Assembly: GCA_022496205.1 (NCBI GenBank)
Contig: WTXD01000006.1
Span: 124,001-188,000, forward strand
From: Gloeopeniophorella convolvens
Lineage: Eukaryota > Basidiomycota > Agaricomycetes > Russulales
Direction of reading: 5' to 3'
Length of the DNA stretch: 64,000 bases
Part shown: positions 47,190-59,213 of the stretch, piece after piece
How the letters are laid out: each line of letters begins with the position of its first letter
How positions within the stretch are numbered: the stretch's first letter is position 1
Notes under the pieces: generated by a model
The model's input: the letters and a program-made list of their open reading frames with translations, nothing else
Databases searched by the model: none
What the model was told of the DNA's origin: nothing
Translations under genes and position numbers: made by a program

Positions 47190-48947
47190 CTACCATTTCC
47201 CCAGAACCTTCCCGACAGCCCACACCGATCCGCCAGCTCCAAGGGGGAGAGCCGAGATCCACGCCACAGCATCCCATCCGAGGCGACGGCTTAGCCTTCG
47301 TCGTTGAAGGCTGTGTTCCTTGCGCTGGAGGAGATCATCGCCGTCCTGATTACCATCTCCGGTACGTGGAACAGAAGTTGGTAGCACGATAGCCAAGGGC
47401 CGCTTGAAATAATGTACAGTGATATGAAGGACAGCTAGCAGAGGTGACACGTCAACACATCTGACATGTGACAGTCCGGGGAGCTTACCAGGAAGGACAT
47501 ATGTGCCAAACAGCGAGAAAACAAGTAAGATATCTCCAAGGGTCATGATGGCCTTGCTTGATAGTACTGAGAGCAGAACAGTGATGATATAGATAGCAGC
47601 CTTAGATATGGGTAGATTTGTCCCACGACGGATCGCGACCGGTAGAGGTATGGGTGGAGTAGTAATAAGTATTGCGGGGATTGTCAGTATAAGGTTAGCC
47701 GCGCTTGATACAGCAATGAGTGCGCTAGGTCGTCCCTCAGGAATGCCCTGCAAGACAAGCTGATAAGATTCAGACATGGAAATCGGGGGATACATCAGGG
47801 AGTACACACCGGAGCGCTTGGAGACGCGGCGAAGAAACACAGAGGTAACGTGAGGGCAACAGCAATTGCGACGCTAATGGCGACCAATGCTCGGAAGGAG
47901 CGGCGACGCAACCGCTTGGTAACAACAACAGGTGCCGAACCACGGAGAGCAGCGTACAAGGGAAGCGTCCAGGAAGAAGAGAAGATAAATGCTGTGGAAG
48001 CTGCTTGACCGGTCAGAGGCGAGTCTAGGGAGGCACCTTGGTCACTCAACTAATTCCTTGCCAGAGGATGCCAGGGTTCCGCCATTGGACATTTGAGAAC
48101 AACGTCCCCTTAGCGTGGGCGTACGATACGGCACCCAGCCACGTCAGATAAGCCAATAGCGATCCCCAAGTTGCGTATACGATGCGCTTTTCTGCAAGCG
48201 ATGGTGCCGTATAGAAGGGTAGCACCACAAGAGCAACAGGCACCGTGACGAGCCATCGGGCGGCGGAGAAGAAGTGTGCGGGGATAAGTGGTAGCAGTAT
48301 ATCCACAGACACTACGCTACGTCAGGCCAGGATCAATGCCGGAACCATGGGCACTCACCGCGGAGGTATATGGTGGCCAGTAGAATCCGCGTAGTTCTGG
48401 TAAATAACTTCACGACACTGCGGAGGAATTGCCTTGTGCGCGCTTTGCCAGCACCTCGCGCATAGACATCCAGAATTATCTCCTCCATATCCATCTTTTT
48501 GAGGTATCGAGCGAGAATGTACCACATCTGACGGGTGAGCGCCGCGAAAAGAGCGCATACGAGCAAGGTAGGGATGGAGTGAGAGAGTGGGGTGTCACTG
48601 TTGGGTAGAAAGAGTGGGCCTAATTTGAGATACGGGACAGATAAATATAGAAAAACGAGTGTGGGTGACAGAGGAGGGATAGCCGAGGTATTGAGACGGT
48701 CAAGCTGCGCAGAGACTTCGTCGGATAGTTCATCGTCACTCGACAAGTCGAATGCTTCATTTCGAGTCTCGGCTTCGTTGACGAGAACTAATCCCGGGGA
48801 TGAGGGGGGACTCAGGAGAGGGGAGGATGGGCCAGCTATTGAAGCAACGGAGCTGGTGGAAGAACGCCTGCTGGAGGACATGGTGAGCGGCAAAGGAGAG
48901 GCCTGCGCCGCCGCGTTCCGTTTGACACCGAAACGGAACATGGTCAT
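47190..48947 (-). CDS. Polytopic membrane protein, possibly an amino-acid permease relative
   Basis: Exons 48359-48947, 48051-48311, 47810-48003, 47489-47747 and 47190-47434 give 515 residues. An N-terminal Ser-rich and acidic cytosolic part of about 90 residues is followed by roughly ten hydrophobic segments, such as LSPTLVFLYLSVPYLKLGPLF, FTSS-like FIFSSSWTLPLYAAL, LTLPLCFFAASPSAP and IMTLGDILLVFSLFGTYVLPAVLHI. A basic loop (LLQRKEHSLQRRRLSRR) lies before the last helix, and the chain ends GKVLGKW. The WTLPLYAALRGS element resembles the TLPLY motif seen in AAAP-type amino-acid transporters, but I am not sure of the family. The stop lies 161 bases upstream of the homeodomain start on the same strand. 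Confidence 0.75.
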
Positions 48948-49151
48948 TATCTAATCTCCCGGCACCCTCCGCCCGGGGTTCAGACAGGCTCGGACGTGAA
49001 GAACATGCCATTCGTCAACATCATGGGCAGCCGATGCACAGAACCCCTAGCTATACAGAACGGTACCCTTTACACGTAACGTAGAAGAAAAACCCGACTT
49101 AATCGCGTGTCTCGTAAGGTAATGAAAACGTGAAGACATCCTCAGAGTCAC

Positions 49152-50635
49152 TTAAACTGTATCCACAACGTGATCTTCGTCCAGAGGAATACCAGATGGG
49201 GCAAGCGGACGCTCCGCATTCCGCGCATGTGCGAAATGACGGCGAGCGGACGCGTTCCTAGATGCGGTATCAGGTCCCGACAGGTGATCAACAGAGATGC
49301 CAACACGTACGGGCTGTTGATGAAACTCTCGGCACCGAGGAAAAGGAACACGTCGTAGACGAAGCAGGCAACCAGGCCACCGCAGAAGGACCCTATGATG
49401 GGGCACCAAATCCAGTACTGGTTGCGGAAGTTGAAGACTGAGGTGGAAGCACAAGTTCAGCCATAAGGATAAGACTATCGCGACAAATCGTACCTTGTCT
49501 CCCATACCCGACCATCGCGGTCATGATGCGGGGCCCCAAATCACGGGCGGGGTTGATAGCATAACCTGCACGATACCTTCAGTGACTAGTGCGATCGCGA
49601 CTGCACGAGAGCGCACCTGTTTGCATTCCGAATGCTGCACCAACACCGAGAATAACGATGAAGATGACGAGCGGAACAAGACCAGGTGGAGGAGGTCCGT
49701 TCCTCTTGTCCGAGACAGCAAACACAACCATTAGCAGGATGAATGCGCCAATGAACTTCGAAGCGTCAGCCGACTGCCATGACCGTCATGAAGACCTGGC
49801 TTACCTCGTCAAAGAAGCAGTTGGCAGAAGGCATGTAGTCGAGCTGCAATGACTAATCAGGCGGGACGACACGAGTAAGAGCCGCCCGAGACTAACCGCG
49901 AAGGTCGAAAAAAGCCCAGCGGTCTTCAAAGTACGAACGCCCTTCCCGCCTTCGAAGATGTCAATGGCATGGAAGTAATTGCCAAAGACGATGATCGCTC
50001 CCAACCAAGCGCCGATAAGTTGACCAAGCATGTATCCGGGCACCTTTCTCCAGGGGAAGTCTCGAAAGACGGCCAGACACAGGGTCACCTGAATCACATG
50101 TGTGGTGAGGTCGGGACAGCATACGTCCAGCCTAGTACATACCACGGGATTGATGTGGCCTCCAGAAATGCCTCCTGAAACCCAGACGCCCAGCGCGGCG
50201 CCTACGCAGATGGGTCGGGTCAATTATACGACGAATGACGATATCTACATACCACAGGCCCATCCGAAGTTGAGAGATAGGTAGTCACCCTTCGGGGTTG
50301 CAGCAACGCTGGTGTTGGAGCTGAGCACCACTTGACAATCGACACCAGCACCAAAGAGAATAAGGATCATGGTCCCTAACATCTCGGCGGCTGGTTCACG
50401 AAATTTCTCCCTGAGGATACGATCAGCACGACCCTCAGACGTTCGATAGAGGGCTGTATACTGACCGAATCTTCGACCAGTTGTTCGGATACCGAGTGAA
50501 GTAGTCATGGCGCGCAGCGAACACCTCGGCACTTTCGCCTACGTTTTCCAGGTGAGCTTCTTCATTCTTTCCGTAGTCTGTGCTCGAGCTGGTGCGCTGG
50601 CCCATATTTCTGACGGACTTGATCATCGAGGCCAT
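49152..50635 (-). CDS. Aquaglyceroporin (MIP family channel)
   Basis: Nine exons (50466-50635, 50253-50410, 50143-50201, 49897-50088, 49805-49843, 49617-49755, 49494-49565, 49311-49437, 49152-49257) close in frame to 353 residues. Six helices and two pore loops are visible. The first loop reads SGGHINPVV, so the usual NPA is NPV. The second reads [13 protein letters not shown] with standard NPA and the Asp after NPAR that marks glycerol facilitators. Cytosolic N- and C-termini of about 70 and 35 residues are polar. The C-terminal join was chosen at donor GTACGT (49310), which yields an Ala/Arg-rich tail typical of the family. Alternative reading through this intron would give a hydrophobic end and is less likely. 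Likely substrate is glycerol and water. Confidence 0.93.
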
Positions 50636-52628
50636 GGCCGGCGAAGGTGGCGAGGGATGCTCTGGCTGGGGAGGAGTGGACAAGGCCAAGAGGCTCAGCA
50701 AATTCGCATTAGAACAGCGCCATTTTATACACGGCCCAATGTGCGCATCCGGGTAATCTGGAACCGCACCCAAAGCGAGTGGAATTGCGGAGGCGAGCAG
50801 CGTAGTCGTCTCAAGATTCAGATTACCTATCGTAGGGCACCCACTTGCCGACTTCCGGAGATAAACGTTCCGATAGATTGGCCATGCGACGAGGAACAGA
50901 CTGCGGCCAGACAAGCCGCACGGAAAATGCTTCAGCCACTGCCCTATCGAGGTAGCATGAAGGTCAAGTGGTCCTGAACTCGATCGGAGTGGATCCTCGC
51001 CAAAGCCCAGTCGGACGCGGGACATCGCCGGCAAAGACTGCGAAAGTTGGGTGAAGGTCAGGCGACGACTTTCATGCCACGTGGGTCGAAGGTGACGTGC
51101 ATTGCAACGGGTAAGAATCAATAGAGCTCATGTCTTTGACCATGCCGTATCATTGAATGAAGTTCATCTGGTAACCGCAGCATGAATGGACTCGCGAGAG
51201 TAATGACCGGAACGGCCTGGCGCGTGTTGCACTTGACCGGTAGGACCTAGAAAGCTCTTGGGCGCACTCAGGTGATGGTATACGACCGCGGCGATTCGAT
51301 TGTGTGTCACCGAAGGCCACGTTAGGGCGGTTGTGCACCCGCGAATCCCGCAGTTGCTCACTATTGTTAGTTCTTGGACGCTCAATAATCATCGATTGAC
51401 GTCAACAAAGTTTACGACAGACTAGAAACGCTTCATGTCCGTGCCACGCGATTCTCTTGTCGTTTGAGAATACTGTAGGCGGAGCAACATGCCTTTGCGG
51501 ATGCCGCGGGGCACCGTTGCGGGTGTCCGCTATTCCCCACATTGCCCCCACACGACGAACCTCGTGAGCCGGATGCAAATCCGGGTGGACTTCGAAGGCG
51601 AACATGCTCGATCATCGGCCGACCTGGAATAAGCATTTGATCTTGACCCAGTGCTCCTTCCAGAGTCAGGCTGCCGCTCAGGTGCCGCTCAGGATAATCC
51701 CATTAGCCCTCGTTCTATTGCCGCGCTGAGAAGTGAGATTCGAGATTCATCAGTCAGTGTCAGCGCTGCAAGGTTCGTCGCTTGACGAAGACTCGAAGCT
51801 GCAAAAATTTCGAGCTCTTTGAATGGGCAAGGGACAACTGTGATGAAGCAGGGATGGTGACATACACAGCGTGCCTGCAGGTAAATTACATCCACCAGTC
51901 GACTGCTCTCGAGCATGCCTTATTCTTCCCGCTTCCTTCCGGGATTGTGTCGACGTCAAAGAGTTACAAATGATTGCGGGATTTCTTTTCCGCTGAGCTC
52001 GGATTGGAATGAGAAGCGCTTGAGGGAGCAGTAGAGAATGCTGAGAAAACGCGTGGGTCGTAGAAACGTGACACGGGCACGCCGGAGGGCGAGCTGGGAG
52101 CAGGACGCTCGAGTGATGGATGAGACGGAATGACGCGTTCTCACGGAAAATCAAATGGTCGCTCGTAGCGGAGTCCTAGACTAGCTTACTTAATCCACAC
52201 TTCTTTAGGCCAAGCTGTCGGATTCATAACAAGGCACCAGCCCTCCAACTCCAGCACCGGCCTGTTTGCCCATCGAACGTCTCCATTTATGTGGGTTTAC
52301 TCAAGTAGGTCACTCGAGCCTCAGGTATAACCATCCATCCGGAGGGCGTTTCATGGAACGACGTTCAGACAAACGGGAATCATCATAAATACAGTATATA
52401 GACGTGATTGTGCTGTCTGACAACGGAACGAGCCTCGCTTCGCCTAAAGTGTCCAGTGGTGGAAGGCAAGCGGGTCAGTAGAGCTTCAAGTATCGCTCTT
52501 CGAGAACTCTCGGAAGTCACAGTGTGATACAACAGAGTTCTGGGAATCCTGCAGCACCGTGACTTCTATGGTAGGGGGGTTCTCGGACCGAAAATAACGG
52601 AGCAGGGCAGGAAGGCACAGGATACCAT
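50636..52628. other. Intergenic region of 2.0 kb, no gene supported
   Basis: The region is upstream of the aquaglyceroporin gene and downstream of the PAXBP1-like gene, both on the minus strand. It has near-balanced composition and only short open frames without family features. The duplicated motif CTCAGGTGCCGCTCAGG near 51,675 is a minor direct repeat. Confidence 0.4.
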
Positions 52629-55508
52629 TCAAGGTCCCGAGATGCCCAATTGGGCTTTAATCTGCGCAGTAACCAGCTCCTTTGGTAAAAGCTGGGCAAC
52701 CTAGGTAGGTTAAAAATTTCGTCAGGTATGCATCGTGTCAGGTTGGAGGGGCGCACTCTGTGGATAGACTCTTCCCCCCCCACTTCCCATCCACTGTTCG
52801 CGACAGGAAGAATGCATTCCAGCAGAAGGCTTTTCACAACGTCGTCCACGCCGAAGAGGGAATCTTGATATCTTCTGAGCCGGACGATGTTGGCCATTAA
52901 CTTTTCTTGACGCCTGAGCAAGCGCCTTCTAGACGCTATAGCATCGGGACGAAACGGTGGATGCGTTAGCGCGAGATACGGATCTTGAGAGGCTTTCGTA
53001 TCGCTAACGGCACCCTGAAACACGCCGAGAATACTCTTGAATAGCATCTTCGACAGCACTGGTCAATACTACAGTTGATCGTAATGAGAGTGCCCTTACC
53101 TGGACCTTGTGATCGGTCTTTTCAACAGACAGTTCAATCTCTTCTGCCAGATCAACGACCCGTCGAACATCGTTGCTCGAAAATGGGTCGAGGGCGCCCG
53201 CTTCGATGAGCATGCACAAACGGGGGATGACCACAGTTGATATGATCGCCGAAACCAGATCTCCATCCGGCCCCAGCTCCCGTTCCTCCTCATCTTCATC
53301 GGCCCGCGCTGGCCTGGAGTATTTATACAAGTCGCTGTACCAATGGTAGCTGTCCAAGGTCCGAGAGTCCTGCCAGATAGCAATTCAGGAGTAGTCCGGG
53401 TCAATAGAATCGTAAGAATCACCTCAAACGGGTTCCAGCCCAAAATCTCCAGGCGCGCCCAGAATTCCCAAGCGCCAACGAGGCCTAACCCACCCCAAGC
53501 GCTCGTATAGCTATCACCAAAGCGCTCTCGCCATCCTGCAAACCTTGAGCCGATGCCCAGGCTTGGATTCTTGTATTCCTTTGCCTTCACGTCCGAGAGG
53601 ATACTGTCACGCTTTTGAGACAATTGATCGAGTGCTGCGAGGTAATCGGCCCCGTCGGATGGCGGGAGGGTCGCGTCCGTGGAATAGCCTTCCTCACCCT
53701 GACGCTGGCGGTTTTCCCGCTGTCGGCGCGAGCGCCGAGCTGTGCGCGCAGCTTGTCGATCACGTTGTGCGGCCTCGGGATTCAGACGAGGGATGATACG
53801 ACCCATCTCATCCAGCTCCTCCGGCCCTGTGTGAGGCTGAACAGGAAGTGAACCTAAGAATATTGACAGGTCGTCCAAATTATCGGCCCGACGCCTTGTG
53901 TAAATCATCTCTCGACGTTCCTTCAATATTGACACGTGTTCTTCCTCCAGTTTCTCCAGTTGGGGGAACTGATATCCAAATCCTGGTCAGGATTCAAAAG
54001 CTGAGATGCCTTTAGAGACATACTTTCTCGTCAAGGAACGTAGCAATACTCTCTAACCATTCTCTGAAGCCGACAAACCAGCTGCGCTTCTCTTCTGCTT
54101 TCGTGATGATTTCTCGAAGCTCATCTTCACGAGAGTCGAGTTGGGACTGTTCTGATACCAGAGCAGACATCGATGCAGTGTTTTGGGAGTGGGAGGTTGT
54201 CATGGATGTCATGAGTTGAGAAATACGCGCAATAGATACATCCAGGGTAGGAATTTCCGTTGGAGGAGGTACTAGTTCCATGTGAGCGTGCCTCCAGGCC
54301 GGGACGACGAGTTCGCGTACTGGGTGTGGGCCTATAAGCGTGTACCACAGCAGCGGGGGAAATGCCATCGTCTGTTTTCAAACCGCTCCTCTTGATTTGA
54401 GCCTGTTCCCACTCTTGCGTTTCCTCGTCTACTTCATCCCTATCTCGAACATGTGAGAATGTAGCCGCATGCTCAAGGGATCGACACCAACGCATCAGCG
54501 ATGAGGTCCTGCATCTCGCCACGAAGTCTGCTAGCCTCGGCTTTCCTCGCTTTCTTCCCCAATGCTATCCTTGTTTGGGCACTCGTATACTCGGCAAAGT
54601 CTATGAGAAAGTCAATAAGATATGAGTGGTTGGTAGCAAGACGTTGACGCGCCATCGTCCCCTTCGCCTAGGTCGTCATCCTCACGCATTAAACGGCTTT
54701 CTGGGTGAGGCCCACGATACTCTTCATCGTGCTTCGTTACGGAGAGAGAGATATAGTCGTCTGGATTAGGTCCAGCAGTGCCAGAGACACGGAGACGTTC
54801 GCGTTTCTCCTTTGCAGCAAGCACAAACGATTGCGAGGGTATAGACGTCGCTCCAACATCTAAAGGGCGTCACTGTATTAATATAGCACAATTTCATAGG
54901 AAGAGCCTATGGGATTTATTACCGAAGGCATCTATACCACCCCTCACTGAGTCGTCTGAAGCGAAGTTCATGGATATATCTTCGCCTTGAACATCGCCTT
55001 GTATAGCAGTGGGTCGAGACGTAGGGGTACTTGCTTTGAGTTCGTTGAGGTATGCCTGGTCGTACACAGGGCCTCTCGTTGCCGAGGCAGTTATGGTAGC
55101 TTGATCCAGGTTGGATGGGAGATGTCTGGAGAGAACATGTCATCGGACGCTGATGAGAGCAACGCCAAACTCACCCCGAAGACGTTGGGTGTCGTCCAAG
55201 GGACAGCTTCTGACTCAGATTCGACTTCTTTATCTTGAAGGCTTCACCATCACCCTCCTACCGTCGATCGTAGGAATAATACAGATATAATGCAGAACGC
55301 TTACCTCTTCGTCCCCACCGAAGCTCAGAGACGTTTTCGGTTTGGCGCGTTGCTTGGCTTTATTCTTGATCTTGGACGCGACAGCGCTGGGCGATGGCTC
55401 ATCCTCAGCTACGTCGGTTGGCTGCTCGGCTGCATCTCCAGGTGTGTCTCTCGCTCTTTGTTTCGGTTTGGATTTGGTACGCTTGAAGATGACAGAGCTG
55501 TCCGACAT
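52629..55508 (-). CDS. PAXBP1/GCFC-type splicing factor
   Basis: Eleven exons (55305-55508, 55175-55257, 54923-55125, 54653-54859, 54486-54600, 54384-54439, 54024-54331, 53423-53968, 53100-53369, 52757-53047, 52629-52700) give 784 residues. The basic N-terminus (IFKRTKSKPKQRAR) with a LSFGGDEE motif, the conserved GPVYDQAYLNELKAST, GPHPESRLMREDDDLGEGDD then FAEYTSAQTRIALGKKARK, a coiled coil (about 310-420) and the C-terminal GCFC domain are all present. Relatives (PAXBP1, GCFC2, yeast Ntr2) act in spliceosome disassembly. The fourth intron (54601-54652) begins GC rather than GT. Ending at MLP-like QLLPKELVTAQIKAQLG matches the family end. The join at 54383/54331 uses a weak GTTTGA donor. Confidence 0.9.
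54601..54652 (-). other. GC-AG intron in the PAXBP1-like gene
   Basis: The splice that keeps the conserved GEGDD-FAEYT sequence intact requires an exon ending GAC GAT G and an intron starting GCGCGT and ending ATAG, 52 bases long. A GT donor at 54698 (GTGAGG) is in phase too, but would delete 15 conserved acidic residues. If the first intron base pair were GT, it would read GTGCGT, the donor used most in this window. Confidence 0.65.
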
Positions 55509-55834
55509 TGAGTGAAGCTTGAGGCAATCCGAACGGCTCAGTGGCAGCCGGCGGCGCGGCCGCGTCAGGCTGCGTCACGCGCCTGCAGTCTTCGTAAGCA
55601 CTCTCACGCTACCTTCCCCACTCAAGCGTTTTTAGCGCAGGTTCGAGAGACAACAGCTTCGCCTGCAGTGTGGCCCTGGTAACAATTGAATCAAACCGGT
55701 GCATAGTGTCAACTGTAAGGCGTCCACAAAAGTCCACAACAAGCCAAACCAAACAACGAACCACGCCACGAGATCCACACCCGATAAGATTCCCACGTCA
55801 CTTTATAGGCAACTTCCATCTCGTTAGCGAAGCC
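55509..55834. promoter_or_regulatory. Bidirectional promoter region
   Basis: Only 326 bases separate the start codons of the PAXBP1-like gene (minus) and the Rad60-like gene (plus). Both promoters must share it. A NotI-like GCGGCCGC core lies at about 55,556. No TATA box was identified. Confidence 0.5.
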
Positions 55835-57602
55835 ATGCCTCCTCGTCCTCGTCCTCGTCCGGCCAATCGTCAAGCTAGCGATAGTGCGCAACCGGCAGGA
55901 ACATCTTCCATAACAGGCCGGGTAGTCCCCGTCGCCAAGACCGACAGAGACCTGGAGTTGGACAAAGGTGATGAGTTTTTCCTCCGCAACAGAAACAGGA
56001 CGGCCAGGGATTGGCAAAGGCTGGACCGGTTGGAAAAGGGCAAGTCCTCGTGTCGGCATGTAACCCAAGCTCTCATGTTGATTCTGGAACTATAGAGCGG
56101 ACTGCTCTGTCTTCGGACATAAACACGGATGCCGAAGAGGTCTCTGATTCTTCCGCTTCACATAGAGGTTCCCCTCGGAAGAAGCGAAAAGCTAGAGAGG
56201 GCGCACAACGGGACGATACTGGGCTCCCGAAATGGACAAGAGAGACGGATATGTCGTGAGTAGCTCTGTGATATTCCTTTCCCTACGTCTCATACGGTGC
56301 ACCCGCTTGCGGCGTCGCTCGTGTTAACACACCTACGGCAGGACATGCTCGATGCAGTCCTTTATCTGTCTCTCGTCTTGGACTGAATGAATGCTCTCAG
56401 TCTATGCAACTAACCTTGCTGTTCATCATACCCAGGCTATTGACTTCTGATGACGACGATGGCTTGGAAATCATTGATGTTGTTTCCCAAGACGAACACT
56501 CCGACTCCGGTGCCAAGAAGAGGGCGGAGAAAAAACGGCAGCGCAGCAGATCGAGATCATTGACACCTCCACCTCAGCTTTCCATGCAACAGATCATGCG
56601 CATACGGAATGTCGTGAAGCAAGTTTCAGCCTCACAACGACAACGTCTCTCGCTAACGAGGCATCCTTACCATTCTAGCGAGGCACTCGGGCCCAAGCCG
56701 CGGGCCGACTCCCCCACGAATGAACTTTACGATGATTCCATGGATACCATCGTGCTCGACGAAGACCTTCTTTCCATCGCACGTGAGGCGCAGAAGCATG
56801 CTAAGAGTACATTCCCCGAGAGGGGCGGCGGGCCAGAAAACGTCACAATCAAATTGCACTGGCAGCCACATCCGTTGAGTGGCCATGGAGGTCCAACGGT
56901 GCTGACATTCCAGATGAAGAGGGTAGTAATATTTCCTCCTCCTTAACAAGCACTTGCCAATCATCCAAACTTGCAGCACGATACTTTCCACGCGCTTTTC
57001 GATCAGGTGGCTAAGGCAGCAGGGGTCCCAGCGCAGTCCCTGGTCGTATCCCACAATAGTTCGCGGGTGTATGCGTCTGCTACACCTCACAGCTTGAAGG
57101 TTTGGGCCGAAACACAATTGGGTATGTGCCCATCGCGGCCTTCGAATAGACTTCTGACGCCCATCACGTAGACGCTTCTGACAACCTCACCTTCGAGTAT
57201 CTTCGCACACACCGTCACGCGCGAGCTTCTCCCACGGATGGACGTGCTCGCTCACATTCACCCACGGAGAGCATGAACGACGGCGAATCCGAAACGGACA
57301 TTCATTCAGCCGCGGAGGACGACGATGACGATAATGAAACCTTCAAACTCGTAGTTCGATCAGGCGTCACAAAAGATGTCACGCTCACTGTGCGTCCGAC
57401 GACAACCTGTGGCGCTATCGTGAAGGCCTTTTTGAAACGCGCCGGAATTGCGGACAAATACCCTGAGGGCAAGAGCTCTCGCAGGAAAAGCGCTGCTGGC
57501 GGACCGCGCCTCATGATTGACGGTGACCGCATGGACCCAGACACGCCTATATCCACAGCAGAACTTGACGACGGCGACCAAGTCGAAGTCACTGGCCTGT
57601 AA
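55835..57602 (+). CDS. Rad60/Esc2/NIP45-type SUMO-like domain protein
   Basis: Exons 55835-56039, 56096-56255, 56436-56922, 56977-57121 and 57172-57602 give 475 residues. The N-terminal third is acidic and basic by turns, with nuclear-signal-like KKRKAR and KKRAEKKRQR. Two SUMO-like domains follow. The first (about 225-350) contains NVTIKLHWQPHP and FHALFDQVAKAAG. The second (about 389-475) runs from FKLVVRSGVTKDVTLTVRP to DDGDQVEVTGL, without a diglycine tail. Proteins of this family support homologous recombination and genome stability with SMC5/6 and the SUMO machinery. The first intron starts GC (GCAAGT). The second intron is 180 bases, long for this region. Function by family only. Confidence 0.9.
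56040..56095 (+). other. GC-AG intron in the Rad60-like gene
   Basis: The donor reads GCAAGT and the acceptor TATAG, 56 bases in all. The single leftover G of the first exon joins AG to make Glu. The GT dinucleotides nearby either put the next exon out of frame or create a stop, so GC is the only usable donor I found. Confidence 0.8.
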
Positions 57603-57889
57603 TGCTTCGGCACCCTCGCGGCACCCTCATTGAACCATCAGCCTCCTGGATTATTCCGTAATCTGGTACTCTTTGCTATGCTGTGCTGTGTTTTCTATAC
57701 CTTTTCGCACTTTTTTGTTTGGGAGATAGGTATCAGTCCGGATTGTACCATGCTCGTGTTGGCTAGCTTCGCTAGATAAAATATTACTGAGCCTCGAGTA
57801 AAAAAAGTTGGTGCCACGGACTGGCGTGATCTGCATAGTACTATAGACGAAAAAGACAAGATGTGACAAGCAGACGGAACCAGATAGTC

Positions 57890-59073
57890 TCACTGCCAAC
57901 CCCCTTGAGCGTTCCGAGCCAATATTCGTGCATTGTTAACAAATGCACGAATGAGCTCGTCGAACGCAGCGCTCTCCGGGGTTTGATCGCTGCCCCTCTT
58001 TGCAGCGGCCGCAAGAAGCAACGGCGAGTTGGAAAATTCCAGCTCTAATTCATGAAGGAGCTCTGGCTGTAGGGGGTGGGGGGTGAATGGGGGCGCGTTT
58101 GACCAGCTATGTGTACGCACCTGGGAGTTTGGAGCGTTGTAGGACGCGACTTGGGTCAAGTCAATGCTGAACTCTTCGTGTGCATAACTGATCCGGTCTT
58201 TCCGACGTGTGTGCGTAGCCATTCCCGTAGGATGTTGCACTGAACGGCATGCGGATAGGTGAATACGCTCCAGGCATGCCAGGCGCTAACGTCCACGCAC
58301 CTGGAACCTCCATATTCACGCTGATGCGCCAGTCCGCGGCTCGCTTGGGGCTGTAGATATCTAAATTCCCTAAACGCACCTTTTTCATGCTGGCAACGAC
58401 CTCTCCCGTTTTCTCGTTGCGTGTGACGCGTATCTTCTCTTTGTCCCTTGGATTCTCCGAGGGGAAGAAGGCGTCAACGAGGTGCGTGTGGGTGTAGGCG
58501 ATAGGCGACGAGTGGTATCCTGGTTTGTCTGAGGCCTCCTTGAGCTTGTTTAGAAGTCCATTGTAATGTTTGTGTTGCATCTGAGGAAGACGTATGAGGG
58601 CTGGTGTGGAGATGTGGCACGCGCCGAGTGCTCACCACGGACATGTTAGACTCGAAGCGGCAATTTCCCTCCCCTGGGGCAAGGACTACGCAGATGGGTC
58701 AGCTCCTTCGTTACGTTCATGTGAAAGCGATCGTACTCGTCTCCACAAGAACAGGTAACTGGAGTCGGTTGCCCGACCCCTTGTCGCGCAGCACACCTAT
58801 CTTAGCTTCGACTTCGACATCGCCCCGGAGGTCTGGTGGACGCGTAGAAATGAGGTGGTGAACGAAATCTGCGACTTCGCGTATGAATTCGTCGAGAGGT
58901 TCGACTCCGAGGATGGAGAGAGAGAGTGGTGGCATCACAGGTGAAGTAGAAGTCCTCCCATTTGACTTTCCACGATCGGGTGGGGGGCTATGGCGAGCGC
59001 GTTTTGATGGACGTTGGCCGTAGTCAGCGTCGGATTCTGAGCCTGAGACATAGTAGGGCTCGCGGGCGTCCAT
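57890..59073 (-). CDS. CET1: mRNA-capping enzyme subunit beta (RNA 5'-triphosphatase)
   Basis: Exons 58737-59073, 58636-58685, 58301-58580, 58121-58239 and 57890-58066 give 320 residues. This metal-dependent tunnel-type triphosphatase removes the gamma phosphate of new RNA polymerase II transcripts, the first step of capping. Metal-binding motif A is DVEVEAKIG (E87, E89) and motif C is HELELEF. Between them lie RFESN, YTHTHLVDAFFP, KIRVTRNEKTGEV, the DWRISVNMEVP signature, and THTRRKDRISYAHEEFSIDLTQV. The first 55 residues are disordered and basic and may bind the guanylyltransferase. It is a fungal-type enzyme, unlike the animal phosphatase. Its start is 140 bases from the TFC4 start on the other strand. 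Confidence 0.96.
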
Positions 59074-59213
59074 TAGCAGCAGCGCAGTAACGAGAAGTGG
59101 GCAGCCCGAGCGGATGCACTTGGCCGTAGCGCTGCTCGGCTCGGCCCGCTCCGACGCCCCTCCTCCCCTTTGCGTATACTTACGCGAGCGGTTCCGTCGT
59201 TTCACCGCGCACT

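Noticed and set aside
49258..49310. Read-through of the last aquaglyceroporin intron
   Set aside because: It keeps an open frame but gives a hydrophobic tail unlike the family; splicing at GTACGT gives the usual Ala/Arg-rich cytosolic tail.
54653..54698. GT donor at 54698 as the end of PAXBP1 exon 4
   Set aside because: It is in phase, but it would remove the conserved acidic REDDDLGEGDD segment found in family members, so the GC donor was preferred.
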